Assembly (NCBI RefSeq): GCF_001865675.1
Contig: NZ_CP011319.1
Span: 6,262,001-6,326,000 of the forward strand
Source: Janthinobacterium sp. 1_2014MBL_MicDiv
GTDB taxonomy: Bacteria; Pseudomonadota; Gammaproteobacteria; Burkholderiales; Burkholderiaceae_D
Direction of reading: 5' to 3'
DNA: 64,000 nucleotides
The position numbers and the translations under genes were made by a program. Below the pieces are notes generated by a model. The model saw only the letters and a list, made by a program, of their open reading frames with translations, ran no database searches and was not told where the DNA came from. Of the stretch, positions 17,001 through 26,000 are shown one piece after another (the first letter of the stretch is position 1; each line of letters starts with the position of its first letter).

Positions 17001-20000
17001 GATTTGCCGCGCGAAAAAACGCCGACGGGCGCCTTACTCAAGCTCGATGGCGAGCTGCGCGGCCATGGCGTGAAGGGCGGCGGTCGCCTGGTGATCGACA
17101 GCGGCGTCGCCGTCAGCCTCGGCGGCAAGCTGTTCGACGGCGGCGACGTGCTGCAGGCGGGCGCCAGCGCCCCCGTCGGCCTGCGCCTCGTCGATGCATT
17201 CCCGATTGCCAAGGGCGAGAAGATCCCCTTCGATTTCGCGCTCAGCACCAGCCTCATCAAGCCGGGCCAGACCTTGAGCCAAGCCGTGACGGTGGACGTG
17301 TCGGCGCAGAAACCGCTGGTCCTGGGGGCCGCCATGGTGGTGCCGCAGGGCGCGCAGGTCGTTGTCAACGGCACGACGTATCTCGGCAGCGGCAGCATCG
17401 TTCCCGCCGGTAGCGTGTTGACGTCGATCAACGGCTTGAATGCCGGCTTCGTCGTCTCGGCGGTGGCCTTCCCGAACGGCTTGCCCATCCTGCCGATGAC
17501 GACGCAGTATGCGGCCGGCAGCATCGCTGCCGAAGCGCTGGTCGCGCCGCGTGGCCAGCTGCTGCCGTCCGGTATCGCGCTGGGACGCGACGTTGCCGTC
17601 CAGCCCTTGCTGGCGCTCGATGCCAGCCTGTTCCAGAGCGGCTTTGCCGACTACGCCGTCACGGGCCGCGACGGCGTCGTGGTGGTGAAGGATGCGCATA
17701 TCGACGTCACGATGCCCGTGCTGCGCTTCAATCCCGCCACCGGCCATACGGTGGCGGGCGGCACCGATCCGGGCGCCGCGCTGGAAGTGTGGACGCCGGA
17801 GCTGTACCAGGAAGATGCGCGCAAGGGCCGTTTGACGCAGCGTGCCGGCGCCGACCTGGCGCTGACGGCCGGCAGCCCGTACGTGAAGGGGAGCCTGGCG
17901 GTGCAGGAAGGCGCCGTCATCAAGGTCGATCCGGGCCGCCAGATCGGCCTGACGGGCAATGGCCAGGTCAGCATCGACGGCCGGCTCGACGCCTGGGGCG
18001 GCAAGATCGCCGTGCTGCCGGGGACGTTTGGCACGGGCAGCGATGCGGATGTGCCGAACGGCAAGGGACAAGCCACCTCGATCTGGATCGGCGAGCATGC
18101 CGTGCTCGACGTGGCCGGCCGCGCCACCGTCGCCACCGACATGCGCGGCGGCCGCTATGGCCGCGCCGACAAGGGCGGCAGCATCGAAATCGGCGCCCGC
18201 TACAAGGCCGACGCCGCCAGCGTCGACGCGGCCGACGCCTTTGTCGTCGTGCGTCCGGGCGCCCTGCTCGACGCCAGCGGCGCGGCCGCCACCCTCGACT
18301 TGCCGAACCAGGGCGCCGTCAACGTGGCCGGCAGCGGCGGTTTGATTTCGCTCAGTTCGTATAACGGCATCTTTGCCGACGGCACGTTGCGCGCGGCGGC
18401 CGGTGGCGCCGGCGCGGCCGGCGGCACCCTGGCGCTGGCGCTGGATGCGCCCAATTATGGCCAGGTGGACCGCCAGACGCTGCAAGGTGGCGCCGTCGAC
18501 AATGTGGTGCGGGTGCCGCGCGAATTCGTGCTGGCCCAGGTACAGGGCGACAGCGCCTTGCCGGCCGACTTGCGCGCCGGCCAGCAGGACGAGGCCTTGC
18601 GTTACGGCAGTGCGCGCCTGGGAGCCGACCGCGTGCAGGCCGGCGGTTTCGACAACCTGGCGCTGCATGTCAACGGCATGCTCAGCATGGATGGCGACGT
18701 CAACCTGGCGCTGGGCCAGAGCCTGCGCCTGAGCGCCACGTCGCTGGGCCTGGCGCAGCAGCCGCAGCAGCCGGAGGCGGATGGCCAGGAGAAGCTGCAC
18801 AGCCTTGCCAGCCAGGTGCACCTGGCGGCGCCGTATGTGCGGCTGGGAACGGCCACGCGCGCGCAAAAGGATAACTTCATCGTGCCCAATGCCGTCAAGG
18901 GGTCGAAAAACCTGGGCAAAGGGCGCGGCATGCTGGGCGTGCCGCTGGTGGCCGACGCTTCCCTGCTGCAGATCGACGCGGGCATGTTCGATCTCGTGGG
19001 CGAGGTCAACATGGGCACGCGCGGCGAGATCGTGCAGAGCAGCGGCAAGCCGCTGGCGGTCGAACGCGATGCCTTCGAACAGCTGACCCTCAACAGCCGT
19101 GGCGATATGCGCCTGTCGAACAACGCCGCCCTGTACCAGCCGGGCAATGCCACCCTGGCCGCGGCGCAAATCTACCCGGCCATGGGCGACAGCGGCATGG
19201 TCACCGTGGGCCAGAGCAGCCGCGTCGACGAATACGGCATCGTGCGCGTCACGCTCGATCCGCTGCGCACCCTGAATATCGAGCGCAGCGCCGGCAGCGC
19301 GACGCCGAATCAACCTTTTTCCGTCTTTGGCAGTCTGAGCCTGGTTGCGCCCACGATCAACCAGCGCGGCGTGCTGCGCGCACCGCTGGGGCAGATCAAC
19401 TTGGGCGCCGAAGGCTATGAAGCCTATACGGGCCATGTCAACCTGCTGCCGGGCAGTATCACCTCCGTCAGTGCGAAAGGCTTGACCATGCCGTACGGCG
19501 GCACGCTCGATGGCCTCAGCTACCTGTATGACGGCAACGACGTCGTGTTCAAGGGCGTGGGCAACGGCCCCGAGATCGCCTTGACGGGCGCCGCCGTCGA
19601 TGTGCAAGCCGGCGCCGTGCTCGACCTGTCGGGCGGCGGCACCTTGACGGGCGCGGCCTTCCTGGCAGGACGGGGCGGCTCCACCGATGCGCGCCTCAAT
19701 CCGCTGGTGCAGATGAAGCCGAACGGCGGCTTCACCTTGCCCGGCCTGAGTACCAACCCCGTGTACGCCATCATTCCCGGCGTGCAGCCGGACGTGGCGC
19801 CGCTGATGGCCGAGCAGGGCGCGGGCAAGCCGGCCGTGGGACGCCAGATCACCATAGGCGCGGGCGTGCCCGGCCTGGCGGCCGGCACCTACACGCTGCT
19901 GCCATCGAATTTCGCCCTGCTGCCGGGCGCTTTCCGTGTGGAATTGAATGGCCTGGCCGGCGCCGTCGAGGCGGGCGGCACCGTGGCCATGCGCAACGGT

Positions 20001-23000
20001 TCGTATGCCACGGCGGCGCAGACGGGCATCGCCGGCACGGCCATCCGCGACGCCGTGCCGGGCCAGGTCATCCTGACGCCGGCCGACGTGCTGCGCAGCT
20101 ATTCGCAATACAATGAAACGGGCTATGCCGCCTTTGCCATGGCGCAAGCCACGCGCGACGGCGTGCCGCGCGCCATGCTCGAACGCGACGCCAAGGCCGT
20201 GCGGCTGCAGCTGATCGCCCCGTCCCTGCACGGCGTCGAGGATAACCATACGCCATTGATGATGGATGGCAGCGCCCTGTACGCGCCGGCCGAGGGCGGC
20301 TTTGGCGGCTCCCTGCTGCTGGGGACGGGCGGCCATGCGTCGACCCGCTATCAAGTGCTGGCCGACGGCACGTCGGCGCTGGCCGACTTCGATGGCGTCT
20401 CCGTGCACGCTTCGCAGATCAACGCCTTTGGCGCCCAGCGCGTGGGCATCGGCGGCTTGCCGCGCGTGACTTACAGCGATTTCGCCACGGGCAGCAACCA
20501 GCGTGCGAATATCGCTGCCATCAACGAATCGGCGGGCGGCATCGTGCTGCGCGACGGCGCCGTGCTGAAGGCGGCCGAAGTGTTCCTGGTGACGACGAAA
20601 AAAAACGACGGCATCATCCTCGAGCAGGGTTCCGGCATCAATACGCTGGGCCGTGGCAAGGCGGCCTGGGACTCGCGCGACGGCTATGTCTACCAGCCGA
20701 TGGGCAGCGTGCTGGCCGTCTCGAACGGCTGGCTGGACATGCTGCCGGCCGCGCGCGCGCCGTCCGAATCGTATGGCCCCGGCATCATCGACATCGGCGC
20801 CTGCGCCAAGGTCAATGGCGTTTGCGGCGGCAGCACCGCGCTGTATTCGGAAGGCACCATCGCCGCCGTGACGGAGCGCGCGTTTACCCTGCGCGACAAC
20901 GTGCGCTACGGCACGCGCAACCTGGTGCTGGCGATGGGCTCGATCAATATCGGCAGCGAAGCCTCGCTGGCGGACGCCAGCGCCCGTGGCGCCCTGCCCG
21001 ATGGCCTGGCGCTGAACCAGGGCGTGCTCGACCGCCTGCTGCGCGGCGATACCAGCACGGGCGCACCGGCACTGGAAAGCCTGGGCTTGACGGCGCGCAA
21101 TTCCTTCAACTTCTATGACTCGACGCAGCTGTCGACCATCGATGCGGCCACGGGCAAGTCGTCGCTGTCGCGCCTGGTGCTCAATACGCCCGCCATCTAC
21201 GGCTATGGCGGCGCGGATGCGCTGGCGCGCATCCACACGGACACCCTCGTGTGGCAGGGGGCGACGAATGCGCCCGGCGCCGTCGTCACGGCGGGCCCCG
21301 GCACGGGCAGCGGCCGCCTGCAGGTCGATGCCAAGCGCATCGAGTTCGGCTTCACGCCGGACAGCCGTCCCGACACCATCCATAACCTCGACCGTTTGAT
21401 ACTGGGCTTCGGCCAGGTGGCGCTGAACGCCAGCGAGCAGGTCACGGCGAACAACAAGGGCAGCCTGTCCGTCTACCAGTCGCAGGGCGCGTGGGACACA
21501 GCCATCAATGGCTACCGCTACAGCGGCGGCGACGTCGTGATCAACACGCCGCTGCTGACGGGCGCGGCCGGTTCCATCAACCGCATCACGGCGGGCGGCG
21601 ACCTGAAGGTGAGCGCGCCGGCAGGCGCTGCCGCCGCCACGCCGACGAATGCGGCGCTGGCCGGCGCCCTGGGCGCCGAAGTGGCACTCAGCGGCAACAA
21701 TGTCAGCGTGGATACGTCGGTGGTCTTGCCAAGCGGAAAATTGACGCTGTCGGCCGAGCGCGATGTGCTGCTGGGCGACAAGGCCAAGCTGGACCTGGCG
21801 GGTCGCAAGATCGATTTCTACGACACCAGCAAATACAGCTGGGGCGGCGACGTGATCCTCGACAGCCGCGCAGGCGACGTGCGCCAGGCGGCCGCCTCCG
21901 TGATCGACCTGTCGGCCGTGAACAACCGCGCCGGCAAGCTGAGCGTGATCGCCACGGGCGACGCGGCGGGCACGGCCGACTTGCGCGGCAGCTTGCTGGG
22001 CGGCGCCAGCGGCCGTTATGACGCGGGCGGCACCCTGGTGCCGTACGCGGCCGGCGGCGTGGAGATCCGCGCCCAGCGGATCGGCGACTTCGCCGGCCTG
22101 AACCAGCGCATGAACACGGGCAAGGTGTACGGCAGCCGCAGCTTCCAGCTCAAGCAGGGCGACCTGGTTATCGGCGACGAGGTCAAGGCGCGCGAAGTGA
22201 GCGTGTCCGTCGATGGCGGCGCGCTGACGGTGAACGGCCGCATCGACGCCAGCGGCGAACAGGTGGGCAGCATCCGCCTGGCCGGCCGCGACGGCGTCAC
22301 CATCCAGTCCGGCGCCGTGCTCGACGCGCATGGCACGGTGCTGCGCACGGACAGCTACGGACAGGCGATCGAGGCGCCGAACCGCGCCGTGATCGAACTC
22401 GCGTCGGCTGGCGGACGCCTGACCCTGGAAGGCGGCGCGCGGTTCGACCTGCGCAGCGGCGAGGCAGCGCAAGGCGGCAACTACGGCAGCATCGACTTGA
22501 ACGCGCGCCGCCTGGGCGGCGCCACGGGCGACGATATCGACATCGATGCGGCCGGCGCGCTGAACATCGCCGGTGCGCGCAACATCCACGTGAACGCCTT
22601 CTGGCAATACAAGGATGCACCGGCCGGCGCCGGCAAGGATGCGGACGGCCGCAACTACCAGAGCATCGACCAGGCTTACCTGGACGAGAAGCACGCGGAC
22701 AGCCAGGATTTCATGCGACACGCGCTGGCGAACGGCAACTTGATGAACAGCAAGCTGCGCGGCTTGCGCGGCGACGCCAACGCCTTCCATTTGCGTCCCG
22801 GCGTCGAGATCGTCAGCGCCACGGCGGACGGCGACCTGCATATCGATGGCGACATCGACCTGTCCGGCCACCGCTACGACGGCGTCAATCCGCTGGCGCG
22901 CCTGAGCGGCGTGTACGGCTCGGGCGAAGCGGGCGCGCTGGTCGTGCGCGCCGGCGGCAAGCTCAGCGTCTTTGGCAGTATCACGGATGGCTTCGATACC

Positions 23001-26000
23001 CGCAGCTTGCCCGTCACGTCGGACGACCAGGGCTGGCAACTGGTGAAGGGCCGCCTGCCGTGGGGCGGCGATGTCGTCGTGCCGCAAGGGGGCCTGGTGA
23101 CCCTGGCCGAGGACACGTATTTCAAATCGGGCACGAGCCTCAATTTCGCCGTGCCGATGAAGCCGATGCAGTTGCGCGGCGGCACCTTGCTGGCGGCGCG
23201 CGCCACCTTGACGGCGGAGTTGAACTTGCCGGCCGGTAGCGTGCTGGGCGGCGCTGTGCGCAACGTCGATGGCAGCGTGCTGTACGCGGCCGGCACGGTC
23301 TTGCAGAAGGCGCTGACCTTATCGAGCGGCATGCAGCTCGATCCCGGCCTGCGCCTGCCTGGCGCGGCCAAGGTGGCGGCCATGGTGTGGCCCGCGAATG
23401 TGGCCTTGCCCTTCCCGGAAGGCAAGCCGTGGGACCTGGGCGATGAATGGAATCCCGTCAACGGCGTGGTGCTGGCTTCCGCGCTGGCGCTGGACAAGGG
23501 CAGCGTGCTGCCCGCCGGCACCATGGTCAAGCTGCCTGACGACGCGGCCATGGTGGCGCTGCGCCCAGTGGGCGGCACCGGTGGCCAGGGCCGCAACCTG
23601 GCGCTGGCGCCCATGCTGGCCCAGGGTTCGCAAGCGTGGTCGCTGCGCCTGGTGGGTGGCGCCGATACGGCCGCGGCCGACACGCGCGCGCTGCGGCCGC
23701 ATGCGAAGGACGCGCATCTGATGCTGGCCGATACGCATTACGGCATGGGGGAAAGGACGTCGATCAAGCCGGGCACGGGCTTGCCGGGCAAATATATCTA
23801 CAGCGCAGAAGCCATCGAGATGGGATTTCCGGAAGGCGAGGTCAACGTCGATGACTGGGGTGGCGAGCAATTCATGCTGGAATACTACGCCAATCTGGTG
23901 GTCAAGATTGCCGACGGCACGCCACCCGAGACGGTGACCACCGTGGAGCCGGCGCGCCAGCCCCTGTTCAGCGTGCTGCGCACGGGCACGGGCGATCTCG
24001 ACCTGCTGGCCGCCGGCGATTTCGACATGCGTTCGCTGTACGGCGTCTACACGGCGGGCACGCAGTCGGCCTCGCCGCTGGTCGATGGCAAGGATCTGTT
24101 CAACCTGCCGCGCGGCGTCAATGCCAAGGGCCAGTTGCTCGGCACCCTGGACAACAAGCTGACGCGCTTCGTCGATGGCGGCAGCGAGAGCCTGTACCGC
24201 GCCTGGTATCCGGAGCACGGCGGCAACCTGCTGCTGCGCGCCCAGGGCGACGTCAAGGGCGATACCGTGGGCACCGCCACGCAGCGCCGCGAGGACGCCA
24301 TCGGCGTCCTGAGCCGGCAGCAGGATACCAGCGACATCGGCACCTGGCTGTGGCGCCAGGGCAGCGGCAGCACGGGCGCGGGCGTGCCGACGGCATGGTG
24401 GATCAACTTCGGCACCTATGTCGCGCGTCCCGACGGCAGCGAGCTGTATGCCGGCCAGCCGGCCGTGTCGGGCTTTACGGGCATCGGCACCCTGGGTGGC
24501 GGCAATGTCCTGCTGCAGGCGGGCGGCGATGCCGGCATGCTGACCTCGCGCGCGGATCCGGGCGGCGAGTACGAGCCGCGCAGCCAGGGCCTGAACGTGG
24601 CCGTGGGCAGCACGGGCAGGGTGACGCCGGACGGCAAGCTGCTGCTGACGGGCGGCGGCGACCTCGACATCCGCATCGGCGGCGGGCTCAACCCTGTTGC
24701 CGAGGTGCGCAGTTTCGACCGCAACAGCGATGCCTCGAATGCCGATACGCGCTTCGAGCGCCAGTATCCCACGCTCAACAGCACCTTCACGAACCTGCGC
24801 GGCGCGCTGCGCATGGAGGCGGGCGCCGTGGGCGGCGTCGAGCTGCGTTTCGACCGTGCCGATCCGAAGGAATCGCGGCCGTATGAAACCTATACGGCGG
24901 GCACGGCGATTGCCAGCGGCGGCCCGATCCTGGTGCCGGGCGACAGCGGCGTGCGCATCGATGCGCGCGGCGACCTGGTGCTGGGCGGCACGGCCGATGC
25001 GGGCCGCGTCAAGCAGCTGGGCAACGGTTCGCCGTTCAACTACCAGGGCGTCGAGCGCGCCGGCGAGGGCTGGAGCTGGTTCTCGCTGTGGACGCCGGCC
25101 ACGGCCATCGACCTGTTCAGCGCCGGCGGCAACCTGACGCCGACGTCCGCCTGGATCAATACGCTGACGGGCAACAACCATGCGCCCTCGGACGGACGTT
25201 TCGTCATGCCGTCCGTGCTGCGCGCCGTGGCTGCCAGCGGCAGCTTGTACTACGGCAATGCCAGCCTGGGCAGGTTGGGCGAGGGCGGCAAGGTCGACAT
25301 GCCGCAAAACGGCGTGATCCTGGCGCCGTCGCCGGTGGCGCCGCAATTCGTCAAGACGGGCACGGGCCAGCTGGAAATGCTGGCCGCCGATTCCATCCAT
25401 GCGGCCGGCTATCCGATCACGCCATCGGGCGCCGACCCGCGCCTCTTGCCGAACCCGTTCAATCCGGGCTTCGTCGGGGCGCTGGACAAGGTCTGGTTCG
25501 GCCTGTTGCCCTTGCATAACGTCAGCACGAATGCGCTGGCGCCTTCGCCGTTGAAGTCGTTTGCCGGGAATGCCAATGGCGCCGGCGGCGATGCACAGAC
25601 CTATCCGCTGTTCAGCATGACGGCACCGACGGTGTCGGACTATGTGCCCGTGGGCCAGCTGCCCGCGCATTTCTATGCCAACAGCGGCGACATCGTCGGC
25701 CTGCGCACGGGCGGCATCGTGTACCGGGCTACGCTGAAGGGAGAAGCGGGTCCGCTGGGTGTGTGGTACGAGGGCGGTGGCGCCGTGGCCGTGCGCGCCG
25801 GGCGCGACATCGTCAATTCGGGCACGCCGCTCGGCAGCGTCGAAGACGTGCCGGACGGCGCGGCCGGATGGACCAGCCAGGGCTTTGTCGGCCGGCCGGA
25901 CTATCCGGACAAGCCGGTCGTCACCGGCAGCTCGTCGGCGCGCGGCAATCTGTTCGTGCACCGCCATGCCGATGACATCTCCGTCGTCAGCGCCGGGCGC

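Noticed and set aside
17034..23087. A 2017-codon open frame antisense to the exoprotein gene, and an 1195-codon one at 23319-26906
   Set aside because: They mirror the codon bias of the GC-rich repeats, show no domains, signal or ribosome site, and read as low-complexity Arg/His/Ala. The plus-strand gene explains the region.
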